A DNA stretch of 64,000 bases, from positions 62,001-126,000 of the forward strand of contig JAEEQH010000005.1 in assembly GCA_016285245.1 (NCBI GenBank), in the 5' to 3' direction. Shown here piece after piece: positions 44,693 to 54,489 of the stretch. Below the pieces are notes generated by a model. That model was not told the origin of the DNA. It searched no databases and saw nothing but the letters and a program-made list of their open reading frames with translations. The position numbers were made by a program, and so were the translations under genes. The stretch comes from Prevotella sp. GTDB taxonomy: Bacteria; Bacteroidota; Bacteroidia; Bacteroidales; Bacteroidaceae. Within the stretch, counting starts at the first letter, position 1. The number at the start of each line of letters is the position of its first letter.

Positions 44693-44712
44693 TGTGACTT
44701 GTGACTTGTGAC
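44692..44712. repeat. heptamer array TTGTGAC x3
   Basis: TTGTGAC TTGTGAC TTGTGAC TTTTAAT. Confidence 0.75.
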
Positions 44713-44737
44713 TTTTAATTGTTTCCCCCCATCACTA

Positions 44738-46519
44738 TCACCCTTCTCTTTCTATCCATGCTATGGTGTCGCCCTGTCTTATCATCTGTCCGGGCTTCAC
44801 GCTGACGTCGACGAGCTTGCCGCCCAGGGCAGCGGGAATCTCAACGATCTCGCCCCACTTGGTCTGCAGGTAGCAGAAGGTGTCGCCCTCACGGTAACGC
44901 TGACCGACGAAGGGCTCAAGACACGGAGCGGGGACTCCCTCGCCACCGAAGCTCCACAGCAGCTGGCCGGAGAGCGGCGAACGGACGGCGTCGGCCTTGG
45001 CGTGCTTCAGGGCGTCGATCTCCTCCTGCGAGATCTTCTGCCCGCCACCCAGCTTGGCGTCCTTCGCCTTCTGGATGTCGGCGAGCAGCTGCTTCTTGGC
45101 CTGACCACTCTTGAAGGGACGGTACTGCTCGGGGTGCATGGCCAGCTCGAAGAGCTCCTCGTCGTCGCGGCCGTAGTCCCAGCCATTCTCGTCCATCTCC
45201 TGGCGGAAGCCATCGAGGGCATTGGGGATGAGCGTGTGGGGGTCGACGTCGGTGAACTCGCGCCCCTGCTTCGCCGCCAGCTCCACCAGCTCGGGAGCGA
45301 TGGTGCCGGGAATCTTGCCGCTCTTGCCGAGGATCATGCCCCAGATGGCGTCGTCCATCATCACGTAGCGCCCCTTGCCCTGCTCCATGGTCAGGAGGTT
45401 CATCAGGGCGATGTTCTTCGTGTACTGCGAGAAGGGCGTCACCAGTGGGGGATAGCCCACACGCGGCCACACGTACTCCACCTCGCGGAACAGCCGCACG
45501 AGCATATCGTCCATGGTCAGAGCGGGCTCACCACGCTGCTGGCGCAGCTTGTCGATCATCTTCTTGATACCGCCAAGGTCGGCCATCATGGAGCCCATCA
45601 TGCCGCCGGGCAGTCCGCAGCCCAGCAGGAGGCTGGACATATGCTTGTTGGCAGGATTGATGAAGTAGCCCAGCCAGTCGTCAATGAATTCCTGTGTCAG
45701 CGTGCGCGCCTGCATATAGGCGTTCATATTCAGTTCGGCCACCTCGAAGCCCTCGTTCTTCAGCATCGACTGGACGCTGATGATGTCGGGGTGCACCTTA
45801 CCCCAGGAGAGGGGCTCGATGGCGGTGTCGATGATGTCGGCACCGTTGTTGCAGACTTCGAGTATCGAGGCCATGGACAGGCCGGGGCCAGAGTGGCCGT
45901 GATACTGTATGATGATGTCCGGATGCTTCGTCTTGATAGCCTTCGTCAGCTGGCCGAGCATGGCGGGCTGGCCGATGCCCGCCATGTCCTTCAGGCAGAT
46001 CTCCTCGGCACCGGCTGCTATCACCTCGTCGGCAATCTGGCTGTAGTACTCCACCGTGTGGACAGGACTCGTGGTGATACAGAGCGTGGCCTGCGGCGTC
46101 ATGCCCGCTGCCTTCGCCCAGCGGATGCTGGGGATGATGTTACGCGTGTCGTTCAGACCACAGAAGATGCGGGGGATGTCGACACCCTGGGCGTGCTTCA
46201 CGCGGTACATCAGCTGGCGCACGTCGTCAGGAACGGGATACATACGCAGGGCGTTCAGACCGCGGTCGAGCATATGGGTCTTGATGCCCACCTCGTTGAA
46301 CGGCCGGCAGAAGGCGCGCACCGCCTCGTTGGGGTTCTCGCCCGCCATGAGGTTCACCTGCTCGAAGGCACCGCCGTTGGTCTCCACACGGCTGAAGCAG
46401 CCCATGTCGATAATCACCGGCGCAATGCGCTCCAACTGGTCCTTGCGCGGCTGGAACTTGCCGCTCGACTGCCACATGTCACGATAGACAAGGCTAAACT
46501 GGATTTTCTTCTTTGCCAT
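44738..46519 (-). CDS. oxaloacetate decarboxylase / pyruvate carboxylase subunit B-type protein with biotinyl-like C-terminus
   Basis: IQFSLVYRDMWQSS; RVETNGGAFEQVNL; EICLKDMAGIGQP; IIQYHGHSGPG; LSGQLLWSFGGEGVPAPCLEPFVGQRYREGD. Confidence 0.88.
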   Translation of the reverse strand: MAKKKIQFSLVYRDMWQSSGKFQPRKDQLERIAPVIIDMGCFSRVETNGGAFEQVNLMAGENPNEAVRAFCRPFNEVGIKTHMLDRGLNALRMYPVPDDVRQLMYRVKHAQGVDIPRIFCGLNDTRNIIPSIRWAKAAGMTPQATLCITTSPVHTVEYYSQIADEVIAAGAEEICLKDMAGIGQPAMLGQLTKAIKTKHPDIIIQYHGHSGPGLSMASILEVCNNGADIIDTAIEPLSWGKVHPDIISVQSMLKNEGFEVAELNMNAYMQARTLTQEFIDDWLGYFINPANKHMSSLLLGCGLPGGMMGSMMADLGGIKKMIDKLRQQRGEPALTMDDMLVRLFREVEYVWPRVGYPPLVTPFSQYTKNIALMNLLTMEQGKGRYVMMDDAIWGMILGKSGKIPGTIAPELVELAAKQGREFTDVDPHTLIPNALDGFRQEMDENGWDYGRDDEELFELAMHPEQYRPFKSGQAKKQLLADIQKAKDAKLGGGQKISQEEIDALKHAKADAVRSPLSGQLLWSFGGEGVPAPCLEPFVGQRYREGDTFCYLQTKWGEIVEIPAALGGKLVDVSVKPGQMIRQGDTIAWIEREG

Positions 46520-46570
46520 AGTACTGTAATTGTTGTTATTTCCGGATTTCTTCGGCAAAGGTATAAAAAA

Positions 46571-46598
46571 ATTGTGAATTGTGCATTGTGAATTGTGC
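46571..46598. repeat. heptamer array ATTGTGA/ATTGTGC
   Basis: ATTGTGA ATTGTGC ATTGTGA ATTGTGC ATTATTT between divergent genes. Confidence 0.85.
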
Positions 46599-46635
46599 AT
46601 TATTTCATAACTTTGCACCAAAATTTAGTATTCTT

Positions 46636-47391
46636 ATGAGAAAGAACCTGATTTTCATGGCCACCACCCTGCTCGCGGCAATCGTCATGGGCTGTGGCGG
46701 AGGGGCCGCCGACCGGGGCGACAGCAAGAACGACAGCGTGGGCACCACAATGCCCGGCGACTCGACCGTCTACGGACTGGCGTGCGACGGATGTACCGAC
46801 ACCATACTCGTACTGCTGCGCGACGTCACGCGGGATCCCGACACCTTCGACATACTCGACGCATCGCGCAACCTGCGCGTCTACGGACACCCGCGGATAG
46901 GCGACCAGATGGCCGTGGTGCTGGCGAAGGACAGCACGAACGTCGCCGCGATGGTCGTCGACATCGACAAGATACTCGGCGCGTGGTGCTACACGGTGAC
47001 ACCCACGCTGCGCCGACGGGCCGACATTGACAAGGGGACGGAGCAGGAGCTGCTGAGGAAGCTGCCCGACAGCATCGTGCGCCGACTGCTACAGCCACGC
47101 GAGTACGGCTTCGAGCTGAAGAACGACTTCCAGGCACAGCCCATAGGCATCGTGCGCCAAGGCAACACCACCGACGACCGTAGCCCCGTGGAGTATCCCG
47201 AGCTGAAGCGCTACCGTGAGTGGCACCTACATAACGGGCGCCTCGTGCTCAACGAGACGCGACGCGACTCGCTGAACCGCCAGCAGCTGGTGAGCAGCGA
47301 CACCGCCGACTTCGTACTGCTGCGACGCGACTCGCTGGTGCTACGCTTCCCCGACGGTGAGCACGGCTACTACAGGAAGAGCGAAGAATAA
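46636..47391 (+). CDS. hypothetical lipoprotein
   Basis: Lipobox IVMGC; no family recognised. Confidence 0.65.
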   Translation: MRKNLIFMATTLLAAIVMGCGGGAADRGDSKNDSVGTTMPGDSTVYGLACDGCTDTILVLLRDVTRDPDTFDILDASRNLRVYGHPRIGDQMAVVLAKDSTNVAAMVVDIDKILGAWCYTVTPTLRRRADIDKGTEQELLRKLPDSIVRRLLQPREYGFELKNDFQAQPIGIVRQGNTTDDRSPVEYPELKRYREWHLHNGRLVLNETRRDSLNRQQLVSSDTADFVLLRRDSLVLRFPDGEHGYYRKSEE

Positions 47392-47507
47392 CTCCTCGTT
47401 CTACAAACAAAAATCTTCAAAAATCTTACACGAAATAAGCCTGTCTAAAGCCATTTTTGTTAGATTTTTGTAGATTTTTGTTCAACTTTGCGTATTATGA
47501 TATACTC

Positions 47508-47972
47508 TCAAATAATCTGGTGGCTGAGCAGGCGCTGCTCGGCCATCGCCTCGTACTTCGTGCCCGGACGGCCGTAGTTGGCGAAGGGGTAGATGCTGAT
47601 GCCGCCACGGGGCGTGAAGAGGCCAGTGACCTCGATGTACTTGGGATCCATCAGTCGCACAAGGTCCTTCATGATGATGTTCACGCAGTCCTCGTGGAAG
47701 TCGCCGTGGTTGCGGAAGGAGAAGAGGTAGAGCTTCAGGCTCTTCGACTCCACCATGCGCTCGGCAGGGAGGTACATGATCTTGATCTCGGCGAAGTCGG
47801 GCTGGCCCGTGATAGGACAGAGCGAGGTGAACTCCGGACAGTTGAACTGCACCCAGTAGTCGTTGTCGGGGTGCTGGTTCTCAAAGGTCTCCAGCACCTC
47901 CGGTGCGTAGTCGTCCAGGTAGTCGGTATCGCGGCCAAGGGCCCTCAGGTTTTCTTCCTTTCTTGTCTTCAT
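47508..47972 (-). CDS. queF: NADPH-dependent 7-cyano-7-deazaguanine reductase
   Basis: [53 protein letters not shown]. Confidence 0.97.
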   Translation of the reverse strand: MKTRKEENLRALGRDTDYLDDYAPEVLETFENQHPDNDYWVQFNCPEFTSLCPITGQPDFAEIKIMYLPAERMVESKSLKLYLFSFRNHGDFHEDCVNIIMKDLVRLMDPKYIEVTGLFTPRGGISIYPFANYGRPGTKYEAMAEQRLLSHQII

Positions 47973-47995
47973 ATTTTAAGTGAAAGCTGAGTAAT

Positions 47996-48958
47996 TTATA
48001 TATTGTATAACAGCCAGGCGAGATAGCCCAGATAGACGGCGGTGAGCACGGCGCCCTCCCAGCGGGCGACGGTGAGCTTCGTGAACGAGAAGAACCACAG
48101 CAGCACCATCGACACCACCATCATACCCATGTCGACCATCGTGATGTCGCCAATCTGCATGGGACAGACGGTGGCCGTGAGACCGAGGATCAGCAGAATG
48201 TTGAACACGTTAGAGCCGATGACGTTGCCAATGGCCAGTGCCGACTGACCCTTGCGGGCGGCGACGATGCTCGTGGCAAGCTCAGGCAGGCTGGTGCCAC
48301 CGGCGACGATGGTCAGGCCGATGACGCCCTCGCTGACACCCAGCGTGGCGGCAAGGGCCGAGGCATTGCGCACGAAGAGCTCGGAGCCGCCGACCAGCAA
48401 GGCCAGGCCCGCCACTATCAGCAGGAGGCACAGCCCGACGTTGGTGGTCTGCTGCTGCCCAGCGACCTCGTCACGCTTCTCGCCCTGACGGGCGACGGTG
48501 AACGTGTAGTACATGAAGGCGGCGAAGCCCAGCAACAGGAGGAGGCCGTCGAGGCGGCTGACGACGTTGCCCCAGAGGCTGACGCTCTGGAAGCGGTCGA
48601 GGGCCAGCACCATAAGCAGCACCGAGGCGACGACGGTGAACGGCATATCCTTGGCAACGGTCTGACGGGCGATGGCGATGGGCGACACCATGGCGGTGAC
48701 GCCGACAATGACCAGCGTGTTCATGATGTTTGAGCCGACGACGTTGCCCACGGCGAGGTCGGGGGTGCCCTTCAGAGCCGACACCAGGCTGACGAACAGC
48801 TCGGGCGCCGAGGTGCCGGCGGCAACGATGGTCAGGCCCACCACCAGTTCAGACACGTTCATGCGGCGGGCAAGGTCGGCCCCACCCTTGGTCAGCACGT
48901 CGGCACCCTTGAGCACCATCACAATGCCAACGACAATCAGTAACAGGTTTATCAGCAT
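47996..48958 (-). CDS. calcium/sodium antiporter (YrbG family)
   Basis: Duplicated VGLTIVAAGTSAPEL and IGLTIVAGGTSLPEL; GNVVGSNIMN and GNVIGSNVFN. Confidence 0.95.
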   Translation of the reverse strand: MLINLLLIVVGIVMVLKGADVLTKGGADLARRMNVSELVVGLTIVAAGTSAPELFVSLVSALKGTPDLAVGNVVGSNIMNTLVIVGVTAMVSPIAIARQTVAKDMPFTVVASVLLMVLALDRFQSVSLWGNVVSRLDGLLLLLGFAAFMYYTFTVARQGEKRDEVAGQQQTTNVGLCLLLIVAGLALLVGGSELFVRNASALAATLGVSEGVIGLTIVAGGTSLPELATSIVAARKGQSALAIGNVIGSNVFNILLILGLTATVCPMQIGDITMVDMGMMVVSMVLLWFFSFTKLTVARWEGAVLTAVYLGYLAWLLYNI

Positions 48959-48973
48959 CGTTATTTCTATTGT

Positions 48974-49393
48974 TTACTCATCGTCCTCGTCGTCGAAGAA
49001 GCTCCAGTCGGTCTCCAGCGAAGGGCCCACGAAGGCATCCATGGCGCGACGGTCTTTCTTCGTCGGACGGCCCGTGCCGCGCTGGCGGTTGACGAAGCCG
49101 CTGATGCGGTTCATCTCCAGCAGCTCGTACTGGTCGGGGGTGGTGATGTTCTCGTAGATCTCGGGCACGAGCTTAGCACACACGCGCTGCTCGATGGTCT
49201 TCAGGATACGGAACGAGTAGGTGACGGGCGGCTTGCGAACACTGATCGTGTCGCCCACCTTCACCATGCGCGACGGCTTGACATTAACGTCGTTCACCGC
49301 CACGCGACCGTTCTTGCAGGCGTCGGCGGCGATGGTGCGCGTCTTGAAGATGCGCGCAGCCCACAGCCATTTGTCTATTCGTGCTTCGTTCAT
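48974..49393 (-). CDS. RNA-binding S4 domain protein (HslR-like)
   Basis: [48 protein letters not shown]. Confidence 0.92.
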   Translation of the reverse strand: MNEARIDKWLWAARIFKTRTIAADACKNGRVAVNDVNVKPSRMVKVGDTISVRKPPVTYSFRILKTIEQRVCAKLVPEIYENITTPDQYELLEMNRISGFVNRQRGTGRPTKKDRRAMDAFVGPSLETDWSFFDDEDDE

Positions 49394-50061
49394 TTTTGCA
49401 CAATAGGGGGTTCTTGCGTCCCGTTGGTAGCAAGCGAGCAAGCTCGAGCGCCGCTGTGCACTTTTCCCTTCCCCAACTTGTTAAACTGGTTCATCGTGAC
49501 GTCGATACCTGCCAGAACAAAGCTGCGGAGGATGTCGACAGCAACATCGACGGCGGGCTGCAGCTCCCGGAGCTCCTCGTCGCTATAGCGGCCCAGCACC
49601 CAGTCTATCTGGCCACCCTGAGGGTAGTCGTTGCCGATGCCCATGCGCAGGCGAGCATAGTTCTGACCGATGAGCTGCTGGATATGCCCCAGTCCGTTGT
49701 GGCCGCCGTTGGAGCCACCGGCCTTCAGGCGGAACTGGCCCAGGGGCAGCGCCACGTCGTCGCTGACGACGAGCAGGCGGCTCTGGTCGATATTCTCCTT
49801 GTTCAGCCAGTAGCGAACGGCATTGCCGCTGAGGTTCATGAACGTCGACGGCTTCAGAAGCACCACCTTACGACCCTTCAGCGACGTCTCGCCGACAAAG
49901 CCGTAACGGCGGTCTTCAAAAACAGTATTGGACGCCTTAGCAAAAGCGTCCAACACCATGAATCCTGTATTGTGGCGGGTCAGCTCATAGTCCGGGCCGA
50001 TGTTTCCCAAGCCAACAAGTAAGTATTTGTCCAAATTGTCAATACAATTATGAATTGTCAA
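49390..50061 (-). CDS. pth: aminoacyl-tRNA hydrolase (start uncertain, TTG codons available)
   Basis: [55 protein letters not shown]. Confidence 0.94.
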   Translation of the reverse strand: MTIHNCIDNLDKYLLVGLGNIGPDYELTRHNTGFMVLDAFAKASNTVFEDRRYGFVGETSLKGRKVVLLKPSTFMNLSGNAVRYWLNKENIDQSRLLVVSDDVALPLGQFRLKAGGSNGGHNGLGHIQQLIGQNYARLRMGIGNDYPQGGQIDWVLGRYSDEELRELQPAVDVAVDILRSFVLAGIDVTMNQFNKLGKGKVHSGARACSLATNGTQEPPIVQK

Positions 50062-50093
50062 TTGTGAATTGTCAATTGTGAATTGTCAATTAC
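50047..50093 (-). repeat. heptamer array at the rplY/pth junction
   Basis: ATTATGA ATTGTCA ATTGTGA ATTGTCA ATTGTGA ATTGTCA ATTAC; rplY stop TTA 50090-50092 lies inside. Confidence 0.9.
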
Positions 50094-50692
50094 CCCTCAG
50101 CCTCAGCAGCAGCGGCAGCCGAACGGGAAGCACGCGTAGCCTTGACAGAGCAGACGACAACCTCGGGAGAGGTAGCAATCTTCAGACCATCGAACTGCAG
50201 GCTGCCAACCTTGATGGCCTTGCCCAGCTGGAGCTCGGTGACGTCGATGTCAAGCTTCTCGGGGATGCTCTTGTAGGGAGCGGTAACGTCGATCTTACGG
50301 ATAGAGAGGTTCAGACGACCACCGTCGCGAACACCCTGAGCGTGACCGGTGAGGTTCACGGGCAGACCAACGGTAATCTCCTTCGTCTCGTTAACCTCGA
50401 AGAAGTCGACATGCAGCAGGGCGTCAGTCGTGGGGTGGAACTGCAGCTCCTTCATGATAGCCTTGTGCTCGGTGCCGTCGATGTTCAGGTTCACAACATA
50501 GACGTGGGGCGTGTAGACAGCCTTACGCAGCTCAGCAAACGGAGCGGCGAAAGCCAGGGCCTCGGGAAGGCCGTTCTCACCCTTCTTCTCACCATACAGA
50601 TTACAGGGAACGAGTCCCTCCTTACGCATCTCACGGCTGGCCTTCTTGCCAGTTGCGGTACGTGCTTTACCGCTTACATTGATTTCTCTCAT
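50090..50692 (-). CDS. rplY: 50S ribosomal protein L25/general stress protein Ctc
   Basis: REINVSGKARTATGKKASREMRKEGLVPCNLYG; LLHVDFFEVNETKEITVGLPVNLTG. Confidence 0.94.
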   Translation of the reverse strand: MREINVSGKARTATGKKASREMRKEGLVPCNLYGEKKGENGLPEALAFAAPFAELRKAVYTPHVYVVNLNIDGTEHKAIMKELQFHPTTDALLHVDFFEVNETKEITVGLPVNLTGHAQGVRDGGRLNLSIRKIDVTAPYKSIPEKLDIDVTELQLGKAIKVGSLQFDGLKIATSPEVVVCSVKATRASRSAAAAAEAEG

Positions 50693-50778
50693 AACTCTTT
50701 GTGTTACTCTAAATTAATACTGTTAATTCACCATCACACGGTGTGCTTTTCGCAGAAAGCGGGTGCAAAGGTACGAAG

Positions 50779-50818
50779 AAAAATTGAAAAATTGAAAAAT
50801 TGAAGGATTAAAAATTAA
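50779..50818. repeat. octamer array AAAAATTG x3 in the rplY/nusB divergent region
   Basis: AAAAATTG AAAAATTG AAAAATTG AAGGATTA AAAATTAA next to a gcaaaggtacg promoter box. Confidence 0.7.
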
Positions 50819-50909
50819 AAAATCGCATTTTTCTTGCATAATCGACCGAAAATTACTATTTTTGCAAGCGAAAACATAAGCATAGACCAAAAATATATAT
50901 AATAAGTAG

Positions 50910-51848
50910 ATGATAAACCGAGAAATCATACGCATTAAAATCGTTCAGTTAACCTACGCATACTATCAAAACGGTAACAACAACATCGATGCCGCAGAAA
51001 AGGAACTGCTGTTCAGCCTCTCGAAGGCCTACGACCTGTATAACTACCTACTGGCGCTGATGGTGGCAGTATCGAGAGAGGCACGACGACGGCTCGAGGT
51101 GCTACAGACACGTGCTGAGCGCGAAGGCAGCGAGATGCCGTCAGGCAAGTTCGCCTATAACCGCTTTGCCGTACAACTGGAGGAGAACAAACAGCTGCTG
51201 GACTTCACCGAGTCGCAGAAGAAGACATGGAACGACAAGCCAGAGTTCGTCGGACGACTGCTGCAGCAGATAGAGGACAGCCAGATATACAAGGACTACA
51301 TGGCATCCGACGAGGACAGCTATGCCAGTGACCGGGAGCTGTGGCGAAAGCTGTACCGAACGCTGATACAGGAGAACGAAGACCTCGACCAGCTGCTCGA
51401 GGAGGAGAGCCTCTACTGGAACGACGACAAGGAGGTCGTCGACACCTTCGTGCTGAAGACCATCAAGCGATTCGAGGAGCAGAACGGCAAGAACCAGGAG
51501 CTGCTGCCGGAGTACGACAGCGAGGAGGACCGGGAGTTTGCACGCAAGCTGTTCCGCGCCACCATCCTCAATGCCAACGAGTACCAGCGCTATATGTCGG
51601 AAGCCTCCCAGAACTGGGACTTCTCCCGGCTGGCATACATGGACGTCGTCATCATGCAGATAGCCATTGCCGAGATGCTCACCTTCCCCAGCATTCCCGT
51701 CAGCGTCTCAATCAATGAGTATGTGGAGATTGCAAAGTTCTACTCCACCATGAAGAGCGGCGGCTACATCAACGGTATGCTCGATGCCATCGCACGCCAC
51801 CTCATCAAGACTGGCAGGATGATGAAGCATATCGAGAAGAAGAATTAA
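50910..51848 (+). CDS. nusB: transcription antitermination protein NusB
   Basis: RIKIVQLTYAYYQNG; YMDVVIMQIAIAEMLTFPSIPVSVSINEYVEIAKFYSTMKSGGYINGMLDAI. Confidence 0.9.
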   Translation: MINREIIRIKIVQLTYAYYQNGNNNIDAAEKELLFSLSKAYDLYNYLLALMVAVSREARRRLEVLQTRAEREGSEMPSGKFAYNRFAVQLEENKQLLDFTESQKKTWNDKPEFVGRLLQQIEDSQIYKDYMASDEDSYASDRELWRKLYRTLIQENEDLDQLLEEESLYWNDDKEVVDTFVLKTIKRFEEQNGKNQELLPEYDSEEDREFARKLFRATILNANEYQRYMSEASQNWDFSRLAYMDVVIMQIAIAEMLTFPSIPVSVSINEYVEIAKFYSTMKSGGYINGMLDAIARHLIKTGRMMKHIEKKN

Positions 51849-51924
51849 AAAGTCGCAATTAAGCGCTTTTACAAAACGTTACGACTAAAAGCAATAATCA
51901 AATAGTAAATAACAGTAAATTCCA

Positions 51925-52242
51925 ATGACAAACATTATCTTACAGGCACAAAGTGCACAGGGCGGCGGTATGTCAATGATTATCATGATGGTAGCCATCT
52001 TCGCCATCATGTATTTCTTCATGATCCGACCCCAGCAGAAGAAACAGAAAGAAATCCAGAAATTCCAGAACTCACTGGCGGAAGGCACACAGGTCATCAC
52101 AGGAGGCGGCATCTACGGCACCGTAAAGAAAATTGACCTGGCCAACGGCATCATCGAAGTGAAGATTGCCGACGGCGTCGTCATCAAGGTCGACAAGGGC
52201 TACGTCTTCAAGGACAATGCCAGCACACCGATGCAGAAGTAA
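51925..52242 (+). CDS. yajC: preprotein translocase subunit YajC
   Basis: IFAIMYFFMIRPQQKKQKEIQKFQNSLAEGTQVITGGGIYGTVKKI. Confidence 0.95.
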   Translation: MTNIILQAQSAQGGGMSMIIMMVAIFAIMYFFMIRPQQKKQKEIQKFQNSLAEGTQVITGGGIYGTVKKIDLANGIIEVKIADGVVIKVDKGYVFKDNASTPMQK

Positions 52243-52251
52243 ACAGTAGTC

Positions 52252-53235
52252 ATGAGTCATCTGCGCGCGGGACTACGCCTATTCAGGAGCTTCCTGTTCA
52301 GTAAAACGAACAGGGAGTTTCTGATTTTCTTGTTCTTCCTTGCCATCTCCGGCGTCTTCTGGCTGATCATGGCACTCAACGAGACCTACGAGGAGGAAGT
52401 CAGCTTCCCAGTGCACATCACCGGTGTACCGAAGGATGTCATGCTCACCAGCGACGATGTCGACACCGTTCGCGTCACCATCAGAGATAAGGGCACACAG
52501 CTGATCTCCTATCTCTACGACGAGAACATCCGCCATCTGAAAGTCAGCTTCAAGAACTACGATCGTGGCAACGGCACAGGCATCGTACCAGCCTCCGACC
52601 TTCAGAAGCTGGTTCAGCAACGGCTGGGACAGTCAGCGAAGATTACGGCCATCAAGACCGAACGGTTAAACATATTCTATAACACGGGCGCCAGCAAGCG
52701 CGTGCCCGTGCGATGGAGCGGACGCGTCATCCCCGAGCACTTGTATTTCATCTCACATGTAGGCTACTCCGTCGACAGCGTCACCGTCTACGCCGCAGAG
52801 CGTCAGCTCGACAGCATCAAGACCGTCTATACGGAGCCACTCAACTACGCCGGTTTCCGCGACACCCTCAGCATCAGCTGCCGTCTGCAGCGGAGCGAAG
52901 GTGTCAAGGTGGTCCCCGACCGCATCAACGTCACATTCTACACCGACGTCCTTGCAGAGGTGAGCATCGACGACGTACCCGTCACCGGCATCAATATGCC
53001 CGAGGGCAAGGTGCTACGCACATTCCCATCCCGTGTCAAGGTGACATTTGTCACTGGTGTCAACAACTACAAGAGCCTCAAGGCCAGCGACTTCACGGTC
53101 GTGGCCGACTACAATGAGATCATGCAACGGCCTGCCGAGAAGTGTAACCTCTATCTGAAGCGTACACCATCGGGCATCTCCAGGGCAACTCTGCAGCAGA
53201 CACAGGTAGACTACCTCATCGAGGAGGAAAATTAA
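52252..53235 (+). CDS. YbbR-like (CdaR) domain protein
   Basis: FFLAISGVFWLIMALNETYEEEVSFPVHITGVPKDV; RVPVRWSGRVIPEHLYFISHVGYSVDSVTVYAAERQLDSIKTVYTEPLN. Confidence 0.8.
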   Translation: MSHLRAGLRLFRSFLFSKTNREFLIFLFFLAISGVFWLIMALNETYEEEVSFPVHITGVPKDVMLTSDDVDTVRVTIRDKGTQLISYLYDENIRHLKVSFKNYDRGNGTGIVPASDLQKLVQQRLGQSAKITAIKTERLNIFYNTGASKRVPVRWSGRVIPEHLYFISHVGYSVDSVTVYAAERQLDSIKTVYTEPLNYAGFRDTLSISCRLQRSEGVKVVPDRINVTFYTDVLAEVSIDDVPVTGINMPEGKVLRTFPSRVKVTFVTGVNNYKSLKASDFTVVADYNEIMQRPAEKCNLYLKRTPSGISRATLQQTQVDYLIEEEN

Positions 53236-53283
53236 GCATTAAGCATTGAGCATTAAGCATTAAGCATTAAGCATTAAGCATTG
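53231..53283 (+). repeat. heptamer array ATTAAGC x7 at the cdaR-like/coaE junction
   Basis: ATTAAGC ATTAAGC ATTGAGC ATTAAGC x4 ATTG; contains the upstream stop TAA 53233-53235 and the coaE TTG start 53281-53283. Confidence 0.97.
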
Positions 53284-53898
53284 AAAAAAACTGCTATCAC
53301 AGGAGGCATAGGCAGTGGCAAGAGCTATGTGGCACGGCTGCTGAAACGACGCGGTATCGACGTCTACGACTGCGATGCGGCGGCAAAGCGGCTCATGCGC
53401 CACGATTCGGAACTACGCCGACAACTCACCGCCCTCATAGGCCCAGACTGCTACCTCGTCCCGGAGTCCGGCCCAAACTGTTACCTCGCCTCGGAGTCCG
53501 GCCAACAGCCCACTCTCAACAAGGCGGCCGTAGCACAGTTCCTGCTGGCCAGTGAGGAAAATGCCCACGCCATCGACGCCATCGTCCACCCCGCCGTCTT
53601 CCGTGACTTCGAGGAGAGTGGGCTGCTGTGGCTCGAGTCGGCCATCCTCTACGAATCCGGCGCCAACCGTCTCGTTGACCGCGTCATCGTCGTTACAGCC
53701 CCCGAGGAGGTACGCGTACAGCGCATCATGGCCCGCGACGGACTGAGCCGTGAGAGGGCATTCGAGTGGTTAGGGCGCCAGTGGCCACAGGACGAAGTGC
53801 GCCGCCGTGCCGACTTCGAAATTGTGAACGACGGCATCGCTGACCTCGACAGCCAGATAGATGCCTTCCTCAGTCGATATAACGACATCACGTTATAA
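53281..53898 (+). CDS. coaE: dephospho-CoA kinase (TTG start)
   Basis: LKKTAITGGIGSGKSYVARLLKRRGIDVYDCDAAAKRLM; SAILYESG. Confidence 0.94.
   Translation: MKKTAITGGIGSGKSYVARLLKRRGIDVYDCDAAAKRLMRHDSELRRQLTALIGPDCYLVPESGPNCYLASESGQQPTLNKAAVAQFLLASEENAHAIDAIVHPAVFRDFEESGLLWLESAILYESGANRLVDRVIVVTAPEEVRVQRIMARDGLSRERAFEWLGRQWPQDEVRRRADFEIVNDGIADLDSQIDAFLSRYNDITL
53440..53499 (+). repeat. in-frame 30-bp tandem duplication in coaE
   Basis: GGCCCAGACTGCTACCTCGTCCCGGAGTCC / GGCCCAAACTGTTACCTCGCCTCGGAGTCC; encodes GPDCYLVPES GPNCYLASES. Confidence 0.92.
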
Positions 53899-53926
53899 CG
53901 ACATCACGTTATAACGAAAGAACGAA
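53879..53926 (+). repeat. octamer array ATAACGAC/ATCACGTT at the coaE 3' end
   Basis: ATAACGAC ATCACGTT ATAACGAC ATCACGTT ATAACGAA AGAACGAA; coaE stop TAA 53896-53898 lies inside. Confidence 0.9.
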
Positions 53927-53969
53927 AGAAAAAAGACACATAAAAATAACAACATAACGAAAAACAACA

Positions 53970-54410
53970 ATGAAAGAAACAATTCTGTCTATTGCCGGCA
54001 AGCCCGGCCTCTACAAGTTAGTATCACGCGGCAAGAACAACCTCATCGTCGAGGCACTTGACGCCACACACCGTCGCCAGCCCGCCTTCGCCACGGACCG
54101 CATAACGTCGCTCAACGACATCGCCATGTACACAGAGAGCGACGATGTACCCCTGACAAAGATCCTTGAGAGCATGAAGACCCTCGAGAACGGCAAGAAA
54201 GCCTCCGTCGACTTCAAGAAAGCCTCGGGCGACGAGCTGCGCGAGTACTTCACCAAGGTGCTGCCCGACTGGGACCGCGACCGTGTACAGAATAGCCATA
54301 TCAAGAAGCTCATCCAGTGGTACAACATCCTCATCGAGGCTGGTGTCACCGACTTCGTTGACGCTGAGGAGGCCGAAGCTGAGGAAAGCGAGAAGGCCGC
54401 AGAGGAATAA
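53970..54410 (+). CDS. DUF5606-like protein
   Basis: ETILSIAGKPGLYKLVSRGKNNLIVEALDATHRRQPAFATDRITSLNDIAMYTESDDVPL. Confidence 0.85.
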   Translation: MKETILSIAGKPGLYKLVSRGKNNLIVEALDATHRRQPAFATDRITSLNDIAMYTESDDVPLTKILESMKTLENGKKASVDFKKASGDELREYFTKVLPDWDRDRVQNSHIKKLIQWYNILIEAGVTDFVDAEEAEAEESEKAAEE

Positions 54411-54489
54411 TAAACTACGGAAGCCACAGAGGAACAGATACAACAAAGCGATAGAGGAATAGATACAACAAAAGCCACACAAAACTCTC

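Noticed and set aside
44708-46591. 627-aa plus-strand ORF opposite the carboxylase subunit gene
   Set aside because: Mirror-frame shadow of a well-conserved carboxylase-family protein
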